A stretch of DNA of 64,000 nt from Ashinkailepas kermadecensis (GCA_034440615.1 JAOTOM010004684.1:327501-391500); one strand, 5' to 3'. Positions 46,401-61,400 are shown, counted from the first letter of the stretch. Notes: generated by a model from the letters alone, not told the origin. Numbers and translations are program-made.

Positions 46401-49400
46401 AATACTATTTTTCCACCAGCCGTAACATGGAGAGCGCCAAGGACGGCCTGCGCGGGCGGCTGCTGGAACTGAACGAACATGCGGTGGCCGTGGTGCAGGG
46501 ACATCTGTCGGCCGCCGTGGAAAACATAATCTCTGGCATCCGCTACGAAAGGCTGGCCGACCACGGACCGAAAATGCGAGGCATCACCTACCGCACCCCG
46601 CTTGTCGCCCCGTAAGGCCCGCGTCGGTTGTTCGTCAGTCTTGATGACGTGTTTTCTAAGTCATAGACAAACAATCGCATCCGGCCGGTCATGCAAGATC
46701 GCGGTAGCATCACTGCCAAGTAATACGAAGCCGTGTGAGACGAGTTGACGGGAAAATGTCGACTGGCTGCCGTTGCGCCTTGAAGTGGGACTGTGCCGCC
46801 GTAGCCTGTTCAGCCTGTGCCGCACATCCGCCGGGACCGGCCAACTGACCATGAGCGCATGTCGACAGCTACTTCACTACACTGGACGGCGCCGCCAGTC
46901 TGGACAGCGACCGCAGCATGGAGCAGGAGGAGGCCGTCATGTTCGGCCCCGACGCGCGCCACCTGATGGCGCACAACGGCTGGGTGATGGGCGACGACCC
47001 GCTGCGCGACTTCGCCCGGCCCGGCTCGGATGTCTACCTGCGCCGCGAGCTGGTCGCCTGGGGCGACTGCATCAAACTGCGGTACGCGCTGACACCCGCT
47101 CACGCTGCCCGGAGATGGACGGCTTTTCGCACCACTGTGGCGCCGGTGGCTGGATTCTGTCCCACGTGTGATTGCCGTCGTGTTGCGGTGGTAATGTTCG
47201 GTTATGTGGACTTGCGGTTATCATGGCGTTCGTTTGTGTCGTTCCTGGCTCCCGGCGATGATAGTGTATGGCTGTTCCACATGTTTGTGACTACTGGACA
47301 AGTGGCATGATGTGGCAGGTGAAGTGAGTGCGAGGTGGGTAGTCTGGTTGCTCCAACTTGGCAATGGTGGTGGGTTTGAGCGAGAGTTAAATGTTGTCGG
47401 GTAGTGGTTGGTTGGTTATTGGTTTTACGACACGTCGACCGTTGAGTCATATAGCGTCGCCAATCTCTCGCCGATTGGTCGCGGGCGAAGAGTAGCGACA
47501 GGTGAGATTCGAACCCACAATCTTTCGATTGTGAGACGAGCATCTAACCCTAGACCACTGTCCCTTTGTCGGGTGGTGGGACTTCCTCCGTGACCAATTT
47601 GACATGTCCTCGTATGGGCGACATATTGTGCGTGGAGACCCAACTGGGTATGTTGTGCGGCGTGATGCTGAGCCATTACGGAACTTGAACCGTGTTTGCT
47701 ATGTATGAAGAGGTAATGATGCTGTGTCCCGTTGTGTGTGCACATCATGTCACCTGTCCAGTTATGTTACCTGTGGTAGGTACGGTGGCCGCCCGGCCTG
47801 TTTTCGTAGCACGTGACAAGCCATGGCGCGTGAAATAGGGCCCGTGAATCGGACCTGTGTCGAGACAGGTACGGTGACCGGCCGGACGACTGCCCGTACC
47901 TGTGGCCCATGACCGTGACCTGTGTCGAGACAGGTACGGTGACCGGCCGGACGACTGCCCGTACCTGTGGCCCTTGACCGTGACCTGTGTCGAGACAGGT
48001 ACGGTGACCGGCCGGACGACTGCCCGTACCTGTGGCCCTTGACCGTGACCTGTGTCGAGACAGGTACGGTGACCGGCCGGACGACTGCCCGTACCTGTGG
48101 CCCATGACCGTGACCTGTGTCGAGACAGGTACGGTGACCGGCCGGACGACTGCCCGTACCTGTGGCCCTTGACCGTGACCTGTGTCGAGACAGGTACGGT
48201 GACCGGCCGGACGACTGCCCGTACCTGTGGCCCTTGACCGTGACCTGTGTCGAGACAGGTACGGTGACCGGCCGGACGACTGCCCGTACCTGTGGCAACA
48301 CATGCGGCGCTACGCCGAGCAGATGGCGCGCGTGTTCCACGGAATTCGTCTGGATAACTGCCACTCCACACCTATCAACGTAGCCGAGGTTCGTGACGGT
48401 AAAGACGGATAGGCAGGCACAGATCTGGTGTGGTGTCCCCTCCTCACGAGGAAGAGGCACATATGATAACTACTCTGAATTTGAGTGTCCTTACATTACT
48501 GTGGGAATTGAAAACGCACGATTCCCTTCATCATCTGTGTTGTTCTTTCATATTTGCAGCATAAGCCGTGTACTTCACATCGGCTATATTCTATGAACTG
48601 CAATTGGAGACAATAAATGAATGCATTAAGCATGGTCCGCTTATGTATAGTTCAGAATAGTTTGATATGTATTTTGGAGACATGCTTGAGTGAAGGAGTA
48701 GGGGTGAACTGTAAGACTATCCAACACTGAGCGGTTGCTCATCGGCAGTACATGCTGGACGCGGCGCGTAAAATTCGACCTGACCTTTACGTCATCGCCG
48801 AACTGTTCACCAACAACGAAAAGATGGACAACATCTTCGTCAACCGGCTGGGAATCAACTCCTTGATCAGAGGTGGGAGACAGTCGTGGTATGGAAGGAG
48901 CCTTCATTCTCTGACCTGAGGGATCTGGCTGGCTGCAGTTCCGTGGCGTTTGCTTTTATTGTGAGTGAGTCAGTACTGGGCATTTATTTTTCGTCTTTGC
49001 TTCATGTTAGCACTTCATCAGTTTGTCAGTGCGCGTGCAATGCAAAATCAGCTAATGGTCATGCAAGGTCTCTGGGACGGATGTGAAGCTCCTTGCAATG
49101 TGAACCTCCAACCCGGTCGGTATTCCTGCCAGACCCCATAATGTTACATGATGTGGCGTGGCCGACCTTTTCAACAACCGGCGCTCAGCTATCTCCGTGC
49201 TGCCCGGCCTCCCTCTAGCTCTGTGGCCAGCTTCCTCTCAGACGTCTCTGGCCTGGATGCCTCTCAACACTGTGCTGCCCCTCCCCTCTGACGGGGCTGG
49301 GATGGCCGAGCGGTTAAGGTCTGGGTACCAACGGTCCCGGGTTCAACACTCGAACCACTCGGGACATTTCCCAATCTCGCGGCGCACCGGTGAAACAGTG

Positions 49401-52400
49401 TGGGCGGCGCCATTAGCCGTGCTCGTGCAATCAATAAAGTGCGTCGAGAACCACCCAATAAACAAATCCCCCCGTGACGCTCGGTGGCCGGCCGCAGAGG
49501 CGATGTCGGCGCAGAACTCGTACGAGCTGGGCCGGCTGGTGTACCTGTTCGGCGGGGAGCCGGTCGGCTCGTTCCTCAAGCCGCACATCCGGCCGCTGGC
49601 GCCGGCCCGCACGCACGCCATCTTCATGGACGTGACGCACGACAACCCGTGTCCGGTGACGGCGCGCAGCCCGTTCGACTTGCTGCCGTCGTCGGCGCTG
49701 GTCTACATGGCCTGCTGCGCGGCTGGCAGCAACCGCGGCTACGACGAGCTCGTCCCGCACCACGTCAGTGACGCTGTGCCCGCTCTGGTCTGTCACCCCG
49801 CCTCCGATGCTGCTGGATCCGGCCGGTGAAGGTCGGCGTAGGCAGACTCGCATCACGAGCATGGTTTGAAGGCAGTAGCGGTGGGTCGTACTACTGGTGA
49901 AGAGAACGCGATAGTGTCATTGGACCGACTGTTTAATGCCGTTCTTGATGATGTTTTCACAACGAATGGCTGGCTCCCAGGTGTTCATTTCCGATGTATT
50001 AAGCATGTTATTATGATTCATGTGTGTGAGCATGTGTGTTGACACAGTTGTATGCAGGATTGTGAGTGACCGATGCGTTTATTCGTGGTGATGTGAGCCA
50101 GCGTACTCTGCATTTACGCGCTGCCCCCAGCTATGTGACCAAACAGTCGGATGCGTCATAAAAGAGCACTGCGCCCAGTCCCGAAATAAGCTATCGCTGT
50201 GCTGTGGCCACGCGACTTTCCAGCAACAGCATGCCGACGGCGGCCGGAGCAGCGCGCCGCCGACAGAGGCCTTTCGATGGCGTGCTGGCGATCACATTGG
50301 TGGTATCTTGTGGGCGGCAGATTAACGTGGTGACCGAGACCCGGCTCTACAACTCATGGGGCGACGGCAGCCAGCCGGGCCAGGTGGACATCAACTCTGG
50401 CATCATCCGCGGCAAGCAGGCGCTCAGCAGGCTGCACTACCAGATGGGTCACATGGGCTTCACCCAGGTGAGCGGTGGCGCCTCTTCCGACGGCACCTGT
50501 GTGGCCGAGCGTTGGCCGCTGGTGTGGAAGATGTGGGGCTTCGACAACGCGGAATCCGTCCAACCTGGCTGGTTATTCCTTTGGACACCATGGCGCACCG
50601 ATTTGAATTGCTGAAGCTCTGTAATACAAGTTTCATGGAAAGTCGATTATCGCGTATCTGTATGGAGCTAATTATTATGTCTATTAAGCTGGGCAAACTG
50701 AGCGGTTTTATGGAGTGGATTTTTTCCACGCTGGTTCACTCATTGGACATACCTGATGCACATATTCTGAATGTTTGTTTTCCTTTATGAAAAGCGTAAT
50801 ATGTGCCCTTGTGGAGTTCTGCTTGGGATGTATCTGCTGTATCTCGGTGTTCCGGCTCTGCTCCGAGTGATGAAGTTCTTTCTTGCGCGATGGTATGTCG
50901 TGACATCCTTTGTGCCTCCGTGTGTCCTTTGTCGTGGTGGCCGCTACGTCAGTCGGGTGGCGGTGTCCCGTCTGCTCTGTGTCTTGTGTCGTGGTGTCCG
51001 CTACATCAGTCGTGTGGCCGTGCTCCACCGTTCCGTACGCGTCGTGTGGCGGTGTCCCGTCTGCTCTGTGTCTTGTGTCGTGGTGTCCGCTACATCAGTC
51101 GTGTGGCCGTGCTCCACCGTTCCGTACGCGTCGTGTGGCGGTGCCCCGTCTGCTCTGTGTCTTGTGTCGTGGTGTCCGCTACATCAGTCGTGTGGCCGTG
51201 CTCCACCGTTCCGTACGCGTCGTGTGGCGGTGTCCTTTGTCGCGGCTTGTCGGCCGCTGACTGACGGTCGGCCGCCACGTGGTCGCCAGGTGTACGTGGA
51301 CCAGGTGACGGATGACATCGTCACAATCACGCGCCACAACCCCGTCAACCACCAGTCGTACGTGCTGTGCGCACACACGGCGTTCCACCAGCCCGACAAC
51401 CTGTACACGCCGGCCGGCATCAAGCATCTGCGGATACAGGGCACCGTGGCGGAGGTGGTGTTCGAGGCTCGGCTCCGGCCCAGAGACGGACAGTGAGTGA
51501 TGCGCCGTCTGGAAGCCTCACAACACAGCAGCCAGTGGAAATTGGGCATACGTTTCCGTTTGCGTTTACGTTTGGGCTTATGTCCGATACATATGCCCTA
51601 TGTCAGTGCCTGATTCCTAACAACAGCCATCATGAAGCTTAAGCAAGCCATCACGAAATGCTTTGTCAAATTACTTGCCAATTAAAAACTCAGTCGCTCA
51701 AGATGTATGCTTTTTACTTGTAGTTCTTATTGCATGTATAGCCATTAGCATTCCTCTTGGTGTTGTAATATTTGGCTTAGTAATTAGATAGGATATTAAG
51801 GTGTTATATTTTCATCTTGGTCTTAATACAATAAAGAAAGCAATGGTTGGGTGAGGTTACCGGCAGGCCGACACCGGATCGGTTATTTTATAACTACTCC
51901 TTTAATTGCAGACAAGTTTTTGTTCCGATTGTCGCTGTTAACTATAGTGGACTTTGCTGGTTATTTGCATTGCACACAACACCCTTGAAACCACTCATTC
52001 TTGAACTAATGCAAGTTGCATTGCCTGTTATCCCGCCTTTATCGTTCTCAGCTCTTCCTTTCCTGCTCCCTTTTGGATCATGCAGACGCTCCCTTTCATT
52101 TACGTTCGGCAGACCTCCGGGAAGCGTGCCAACCGGATGTAACCAATGCCACGTACCACGCATGCAATCTGGGCACCATTGAACAGTGGTGTCACCCGCG
52201 TTCCAGGCCCATGCATCTGCAGGACATCACCCAGTCGAACACCTACATCGCCGGAGTCGATCAGTACGAGGTGGATCTGCGCGAGAACTTTGAAATCGAG
52301 AAGTCCAGCATGCTCACCCACCGGCTGGAAGATGACTGCACGATCATGGAGTACACCGATTTTCCGCCGGGAGCCGTCTTCGCTCTCAGGTGAGTGGTCC

Positions 52401-55400
52401 CGGTGCAGCCCCCAATGAGGTCCCTGGTGATTCGGTTTCGTTGTTGGGTAACAGCTCACAGATAATATGACATAAATCGCAGTACCAATGCGTCCTCTAC
52501 GAAAACAGCTTGAGGGATCGGCGGTGAAATGTGTGATGGGTTGGCAGTACGTCATACCTGCCGTCCAAGGATTGTACGTGCTTGCTAATGGTGCCGCTAG
52601 ACCGATGCCTCTGCGCGGCACCATGCTGTTTCCACTGACACTGAGCGCCTCTGCGCGGCACCATGTTGTTTCCCTTGACACTTATTAAGTCTAAACGCTT
52701 TGTAACTTTATATAGGGCGTACCTAGCAGTGGATTCAGCACCTTCCTTCGGGTTGTGATACTGATGAGATTGTCTATGGTAGCACAATGGGTATGATGGG
52801 AGGAGTTTGTAATTGTTGAGTGTGTTATGCAATAGGAAGTGAGTCTCTTATTACGTCTAAACGCTTTATAACTTTATATAGGGTGTACCTAGCAGTGGAT
52901 TCAGCACCTTCTGGATGTGATACTGATGAGATTGTCTTTGGTAGCACAATGGGAGTGTGTTATGCAATTGCAAATGAATTGGTGCTAGATAGGCTGCGAT
53001 ATATAGCTTCCTAGGAACTTGAGGTAAGGGATTGATTGGGGTGAGAGTATGTACATTTCTAGTACCTTTTCCAGATGGGCTTAACCCAGATGGGCCCCTG
53101 TGCCTCTTATTAAGCCTTAACACTTTATGACTTTATGACACTGAACGCCTCTGCGCAGCACCACGCTGTTTCCTCTGACACTGAACGCATCTGCGCAACA
53201 CCACGCTATCGCCTCTGACACTGACCGCCTCCGCGCAGGATCGCGCCGTGCCCGCTCGCCGTGGGCGCGGTGCAGAAGCTGCGCGAGATCGTGACGGACC
53301 TGACGCAGTTCAAAGCCAGCACGGACGTGGAGCACATCATTAGCCGGCTGTCGTTGGCCGACATGAACCGCGTCATCTACCGGTGCGACCAGGAGGAGCG
53401 CGACGAGGGCCGCGGATGGGCCGCCTACGACCTGCCCAACTTCGGCCCGCTCGTCTACGCCGGCTTCCAGAGTGAGTTGACAAAATGGTTTGCATTGTAG
53501 CGAGCCATTTTGCCCATTGCGAACACCCGATTCAGACACTTTGCACTGACACTGAAGTAATATTGTGAAGAGTTCCGTGCGTATTTTTTTGGTTCAAGGA
53601 ATATTTTGGGTCAAGTAGGGCAGCAAAAGCTTCCCACATGGTTTCGGTGCAACCGTATCTCAGAACAACCCTAACCTCTGGCAGTGTGTTGTATTCGCTT
53701 GGGTTGCGCTCTCACCGTTAGTAGTTCTTCTCATCATGTGAGCGCACCGCTTACGTGGCGTGGCGTCGAGTAACCGATGACAGCGCGTCATACGTATGCT
53801 CCCAACCCACACAGTCACGCCTCGACATGTGTCAGCATGCCGGCCATGTGCCCACCAGGCATCATGTCTCTCATGGCCGACATCCGGGTGAAGAACGACT
53901 TGGGCCACCCGCTGTGTGAGAACCTGCGCCAGGGCGACTGGCTGATGGACTACGTGGCCGGCCGGCTCAAGCTGGAGCCGACCACACAGGAGCTGGCCGC
54001 CTGGCTGCAGGTATGGGTTGTCGGCCTGTACGTCTGGCTGTTTGACTGGTAACGCAACCGGTTGTATGTCTTCCTAGCTGTCTGGCTGTTGAATGTCACC
54101 TGTCAGGCACACACAGTCAGGTTGTGATCCATTTGCATTGACTGCATACGTTTCACTTGCTTGGTTTGTATTTCCACTTGTGATTGTACCCTGACTCCAG
54201 GTGTGTGGCCTGTCGACGTCCCTATGATGTATCTCCGTGGTGTAAGTTTGATGGTGGCTGTGTGAGACACCACGCATATCATCCGGCGAGGATTCAGTGG
54301 GGGGGGGGTGCCGTGTGACTTCGGACAAGTACACATTCTGCCAGTATGGGTTTGAAGCTTCACATATGAAGGTTTGTTGTGGTTAGCAGTAGTAACTGGG
54401 CATAGTTCGCCTGCATTGAACATATTTAGTGGATTATTCCGATGTTTGTGCTATGTATTTTATTCTACGATCAGATTTGCGATAAGTCATGAGCATGAGC
54501 CTAAAGCGACCACAGCATGTATTTTATAAGAAGGTCGTTATTAGAGCGAGAGGTGACAGCTGATGTTCTTGTCTCAATCATGCTTCGCCCCGTTTGCAGG
54601 AGACGTTTGACCACGTCAGGAAGGTGCCTCGGTACCTGGTGCCGGCCTACTTTGACGCCGTCTTGCTCGGCGTCTATGTGCACCTGCTGAATGCCACCTG
54701 GCGGCAGATGGCCAGGTAACAACGGTTATTGTTTTTACGACACGTCGACCGTTGAGTCATGTAGCGTCGCCAATCTCACGCCGATTGGTCGCTGGCGAAG
54801 AGTAGCGACAGGTGAGACTCGAATCCACAATATTTCGATTGTGAGGCGCCCGCCTCACAATCGAACTTACCCCTAGACTACTCGTCCCCACCAGGTAACA
54901 ACGGATGCCCGCCAATGTCGCAGCCACGTCCGCCGCCGGAATGCTTGTAATAAGCTTAAGCGTATGTTAGACATTTCTCTACTGCACTGTGGATTCAGCT
55001 CGCCTCGTGTGCGGTGCAATGTGGCAGGTTATTGTTTGCATAGAGGGCGCTATGTGAGCTCTGTAGTCGAAGCGCCCCTAAACCCCAATAACTATCTAAC
55101 TTGTTTGCATAGCGATGAGAGAGAGAGAGGTTCATCTGGAATGTTCATACTACAGAGCCAAAACTTGTGTGTTGTTTTTAAATTGCGTTTGCGGTGTCTA
55201 AAACGGGACTTCTCCAACATGCTGGCGGTGATGCGTGCACAGTTTATGTGTACCAGAATGGGTCGGAAGCTGCAGGTTAACTGTTCTGCCTGCGGTGCCC
55301 AACTCTCGGTCTTGCGACCAGATGGGCGCGGGGTGGGGCCCAGATGAGGTGCCGTACTCGCCGCCGTGTCAGACTGTCGGTGCCGCGGTCAGGTTCGTGC

Positions 55401-58400
55401 GCGAGGGCTCCGAGTTCACCAAGGAGCTGTCGATGGGCTCGATCCAGATGGGTGGCCTGGTGCACTCGTCGCCGCTACCGGAGATCTCGTCCAACCTGTC
55501 GCCGCCGCGGCCGGCCGTCTGGTTGCGACCCGACGGCGAGCAGGGACAGGTGAGCCCCTCACACTGTGCTCTTAGTACGTGCGCTGCTCAGGAAAGCATT
55601 CGGTAACAGATGTGTTAATGCTGGCTCTACTACGGGTGATTATGTGCCTGCCTTACGTTCGAGAGTGCTTGCAGCGTGGTCGATCGTTGACTCCACGTTG
55701 TGTCCACGTGCGTCGCATTATGCCTTCTGGTTGAAACGCCATCGAGCCCACCCAAATCGCTCACCAGGCGTGTTGGGTTGGCAGGCGTGCCCGAGTCTGT
55801 GCGCCGGCCTGCCCCACTTCTCCACCGGCTACATGCGCAACTGGGGGCGCGACACGTTCATCGCGCTGCGCGGCCTCTTCACCATCACGGGCCGACACGC
55901 CGAGGCGCGCTACATCATCCTGGCGTTCGCCGGCTGTCTGCGCCACGGTCTCATCCCCAACCTGCTCGACGGCGGCAAGAACGCCCGCTTCAACTGCCGC
56001 GACGCCGTCTGGTGGTGGCTCTACTGCATCCAGGTGCGCCGCGCGGTGTCGCTGCGCGGATGGATCGGTGCAGGCAGCGATAGTCGGTCGGTGACTGCGG
56101 CCGTGATCGGGGTTTGATGTGCTGAGATCGGCGCAGAGGAACGAGTAGCCTATAGAGGCGAGCGATGAACGGGGGCATTGCGAGTTGGGTTTGCAGCCAA
56201 GCTGGAGGCATTTGCCCAGCTCACTAGCTAGTTATTTTCATGGTATGTGTGTACGTTGTGGCGGAGTCGTGTGGAGCCATGTCAAGGACGCCTGTTTACG
56301 GACGCGGCTGGCTCCAACCTCATCGCGCTCGTCTGTTGCACGCCTTTGTCTGACTAGCTACGTGTCTGCAGGAGTACGTCCGCCTGGTGCCGGGAGGAAT
56401 CAGCATTATTCAGGACAAGGTGTCACGTCTGTTCCCCACCGACGACTCGCCGCCCCTGGAGACAGGCGAAGTGGTGAGGACACGCGTAGCACCGCGTCCC
56501 GTCGCAGACGCGAAACCCACAATTGTCACTACTCACTTGCTCCCACCTGTTAGCATATGCAGCGATTAGCTTGGCGTTTATTTTTGTTCATGTGTGGCTC
56601 CACCAGTGTTCACTTCCGCCTCATTACCCATCTTCTGGCACGCTACATTGGCTGAGCACTTAACACGCAGTACTGGTCCTATCTGTGCTGCTTGTGTCTT
56701 GTATGCACATGCTGATATCTTTAAGGCATTCCCATATTTCTTTCCTTAAAAATAACTGCATGTGAAACAATGCCTTACTTATCCAATAACTTACTGACAT
56801 TGCAGGAAAACCCACTACATGACGTAATACAAGAGGCGTTACAGCGCCACTTCGAAGGTCTCAGCTTCCGCGAGTGGAACGCCGGTCCGCAGATCGACAG
56901 GGACATGTCTGACCAGGGCTTCAACATCCAGTTCGGCGTCAACATGGACACAGGTGCGGTCTGTGCCCTTGTGAAAGGAAACAGCTTGACAGCATGCCAG
57001 CATAGCCCATCCTGGTGCTTCCGACCCACGTTGTCGTGTTGACTGGCTGGCTGGCGGATGGTTCACATACGTTCATGGTGGTAACTGTTTTTTCCACACC
57101 AGCTCATCCGAAATATTGAAATTTCTCTTGCGTTAAAATTTGTGTGGCGACCTGTGAAATAAATTAGGCTGCTGTGCAGGATTGGTAAACTAACATTTTC
57201 GAGGATTTTTTGTTACCCAGAACATTATCCTCTCCGAGATATTTCCTCTACGTGCTTCTCGCTGCAAGCTTGAATGATTTTTTTAAACTTCACAGTGAAA
57301 TTGTGTAAACTTCTTGCTTTTTATAAAAATGCCCAACTCAGTTCTGAAGTCTCAACTACTGTCTCAGAAGTGTGAGTTCTGTAATCTGTATAGTTATTGA
57401 AGAAAATGTAGGGTTGTATCTCAATTTTATCGATTTAGTTTGGTTCAATTTATTCATAATCCCCTTTTCAAAATCATTTATCAAATTGAATGGAACCAAT
57501 GACCGGAATTACGAAAAGTGGGCTTCTTAAACGTCGAATAAGAACAAAAATTATCCTGAATTTCGCGGTCCGAAACTATCTTCTAAATCTTGGATTCAAA
57601 AATATAAATCCATCCCTGTCGCTGTGCGTACACTGTATCTGCTAATCTAGCCTCACACCGCTGATTTATGGTGGTTTTAAGCAGCGTTATGGAAATATCG
57701 GCTGGTGGTCGGCACGGCACTGGTAGTTACTGCATCAGCGGCCGAGGGCCTACCGTGACGTTGCTGGGGCATGGTTTTGCCGCCACCAGCCAGCTCGGAA
57801 CCTGCCTGGGCTGTTCAATCCACTTGCTGAGTTGCCTTTTATTCTTGCAAGTCCCCGTTGTCACGCATTTATCCGTCTATCCGCGTTGCAGTTGCACTTT
57901 GTCGTTCAAAGCCACCGCCAGAGTTGCATGCAATGGCGTATGATGTCTGCGTCCTGAATCCAGTTTACCACGCTGTCGTGCCGGCACTCTTGTGTTGGGT
58001 GAATGGTCATGGCGATATAACATAGCAGGATCTGGTTGTGACGATATTACTTTAATAAAAAGTTGTGTTTTGTGAGTCGTCAGCTTAGGATCGTTCTCCT
58101 CGCCTGAATAACGTATCAGAACAACCTCCACTTCAGTGCGAGCAATCTGCAAACGGTGATTTACGCGTCAGTTAACCATCTGGTACAGATCTGCACAGTC
58201 TGCCCACTGCCAAGTGTAGCATACACTAATCTGCAGGCTTTGTGTTTGGCGGCAACGGGTACAACTCGGGCACCTGGATGGACAAGATGGGCTCGAGCGA
58301 GCACGCCGGCACCAAGGGCAAGCCGGCGACGCCGCGCAACGGCAGCGCCGTCGAGCTGGTCGGCCTGTCTCGCTCCACCGTCGGCTGGCTGGCACGCCTG

Positions 58401-61400
58401 CACAGGGACGGCAAGTACCCGTACGAGGGTGTCCAGAAGACTGACGAGAACGGTGAGCGCCACGGACGTGGTGCGCAGTGTTGCCTTGAGAGCTGGGCTC
58501 GTGTCACGGCTGAGTTAAGACAGTCGTCCGCCTGGGATTGGGAGGGTGGGTGGCGACGGGCGATTGTGGTAGCAGTCGCAGTTGTCGTTGGCGTTGTGTG
58601 GTGTCAATTGGCAGCGGCAACACATTCAGGTTTCGTGAGAGAGGTCTGGTGTTGCAGCTGTTTGTCGTAGCGCTGATTTGACGTTCGGCAGGACTGGGAT
58701 ATTCGAGAGCTGTGGTGACTGGTGAGGGCATCGTTTTGCAGTGTCTAATGTTTTCCCTGTTTTCCGACGCTGTCATTGAGAGTCAACCACGTTGATGGCT
58801 AGATACTATGCATTCGCACCGACGCCGACCGAGGTAGATGATACATACATCTCAGCAATTGTTATGTGTGAGTGAACGTGAGCAGTTCGTATCAAAATAC
58901 TGAGCCCAGATTGTTCTTCATTGCTGAACCACTTTAACCTCACTGGCTCGCCATCTTTGTTGACCATGTGCGGCCAGGCACATACGTCAGCTGGACCTGG
59001 AACGAGTGGTCCAGCAAGATCGACGCCAACTTCGAGGAGCTGTTCTACATCCACCACGTGCCCCAACCCGAGCACGAGCCGGTGCCGGAGTTGATCAACG
59101 TCCGCGGCATGTACAAGGACTCGCACGAGGCGTCACAGTTCTGGGCCGACTACCAGCTGCGCTGCAACTTCCCAATCGCCATGGTGGTGGTGAGTGGACC
59201 GGCCGACCCATCATGAACGGCGCGCCGGTTAGCCTGTGGTGTAGTACCGACATCCGTCTGACGGCGTACTCAGACTCGTGGTGCAGATGGAGTGGGAGCT
59301 GATACATGACGTTAAGACTAGGATAGGATGCAGGTATTGATGGATATTTAACGCGCAGAATCATCACTGGCATGTTTGCGAAATGTGATGGCATGCGTGT
59401 AGAAAATTCCGTAGCAAGTCCACACTGTGCTTGAAGAACCACACCAGGATAAGATTGGTAAGTGTTGAATAGGGTGGTCATGAGAGAAGTGGGACAAGAT
59501 ACACTTATTGTACCTGTATACCATGTATTGCCTTAGGTAAGACAAGTACTAACCTGCTCGCTTTGCTGAAGGAATGCTTTAATGGAAACTCGAGTATAGT
59601 GTAAAGAGTGGAACAGATGACACGCTGAAAGTTACTTACTTCCAGATCGATCAAATTTATGATGTATGCGTATATTTGATGCGAGTCACAAGCTTTCACA
59701 GAGAGCCTACCAAACAGCTGTTGACGCCCGCGCTCTGCCGGGACTGACAGGGGCGGAGCTGTGCAAATGTTATTTGAAAAGCTGAGCAATTCAAAGTGCA
59801 TTGAAGCGACCGGCTGATAGGGTTCATGTAATTACTGGAGGGGTTTGTTCGAACACTGGCGGACTCGATACAATGCAAGGGGATGGAACACTTCGTCCAT
59901 GGAAGCTAACTGGGTAGCATGAAGATGATTTAGGCAACCATATTCTGTGGTTTGACGATATCCCACTAAGATACAACACAAGCGGTCTTCCTATGCACAT
60001 GTCCTGTCGCATTACCTGGAGAAATGTTGGCGTCTCCCGACTGCAGCACGCTCGACATGCGACCGTTTACACTCGGGCGGCCTTCATGCGATTGGCAGGC
60101 GCCCCAGATGTTCAACCCGAACCACGCGTGGACGGCGCTGGAGACGGCCGACCGACTGCTGGTCGGCCCGATGGGCATGAAAACGCTGGTCGAGTGCGAC
60201 TGGGCCTACCTGGACGAGTACAACGTCGAAGACGACAGCTCCGATCCGAAGCGGGCGCACGGCTTCAGCTATCACAACGGCCCGGTACGTGGCCGTGTGG
60301 GGCGGCCGCCGCCGCGCCGCGTCGTGCTTCGATCCTGCTGCGGGTGTCGCAGCACGGTGGTTGTGGCGACTGGTGCCACGGGAGCTGTACGTTTCGCTGT
60401 GCGAGACCGTTACCAGGCGCGCCTGTCATTCAGATGGTTTGTCCCGATTCCACGTTGGGCCGTGGATAAATCTAGGATTGTTTATTTGGGGAATTCGTCG
60501 TCAAAGCGATGTTTCTCAGGGCCCTAGTGGTGTGTGGTATGTGTTTAATTCCGGGAGCTAGTTCCAGAGACGCTGAAATGACTGCTATGTTGTCGGTGGG
60601 TCTGAAATGACTGCTATGTTATCGCTCCCACTAGAGTGCAGACTCGGCTATTTTAACATAACTAGACCTCATCTATAACAGTAAGCAAATGGCGATGCTG
60701 TATCGATTCTGACCGGTGGACCTTCCGAGTAGACCTGACTCCAATGCTATCCACCGACAGGAATGGGTGTGGCCGATGGGCTTTTACCTGCGCGCCCGGC
60801 TGTACTTCGCACCTTTGATTGGAGGACCCGCCCTTCTGCAGTCGACGATCATGAAAGTGAAGCAGATTATCTCGCGCCACTACGTCCAGGTAAGCTGTGT
60901 GCTTCTTAAATTGTGTACCTATAAAATATTGTCCTGACCGAGGTTACCAGCCGACAAAAGTAGAAATGCTTCTGACAGAGGACAGAAATGTTGTCATGGT
61001 GATTGCTTTCCAAACGAATTGCTGTGGAGAAATTTAGGAGACTTATTTATTGGGGAAATTAATAGTCAAAGCGATGTTTCTCAGGGCTCTCGTGGTATGT
61101 GGTATGTACTTAATTCCGGGAGCTAGTTCCAGATACGGGTGGATTCGAAATCACTGCCGTGTAATTTGGGTCGCTCGTATGTGCGACCCAGAATAATTTT
61201 ACAGCGATCAGCAATTGCCCACCTTAACACTCCAATTGTGAGCTCTGGTGGCGCTTTTGTATTGTATTTGTAATTGTGGCAAGCCAATTCCACATACTGG
61301 GTTAACATGTGGCTTGAGTCAGATTTCAGTCGAGCAGATTACACTGCACACAAATATGCATGTAGGAGCGCAGTAAAAGAGCAGTATAAAACAACGGATA

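Noticed and set aside
47855..48300. CRISPR-like array
   Set aside because: Units are contiguous, without unique spacers, in a eukaryotic intron.
47745..48460. Minus-strand frames of 178-232 residues
   Set aside because: Antisense shadow of the 65-bp array and AGL exon 10.
52086..52206. Longer AGL exon 15 starting at 52086 or 52113
   Set aside because: Both acceptors need a phase-1 donor, but exon 14 ends in phase 2; 52207 fits.
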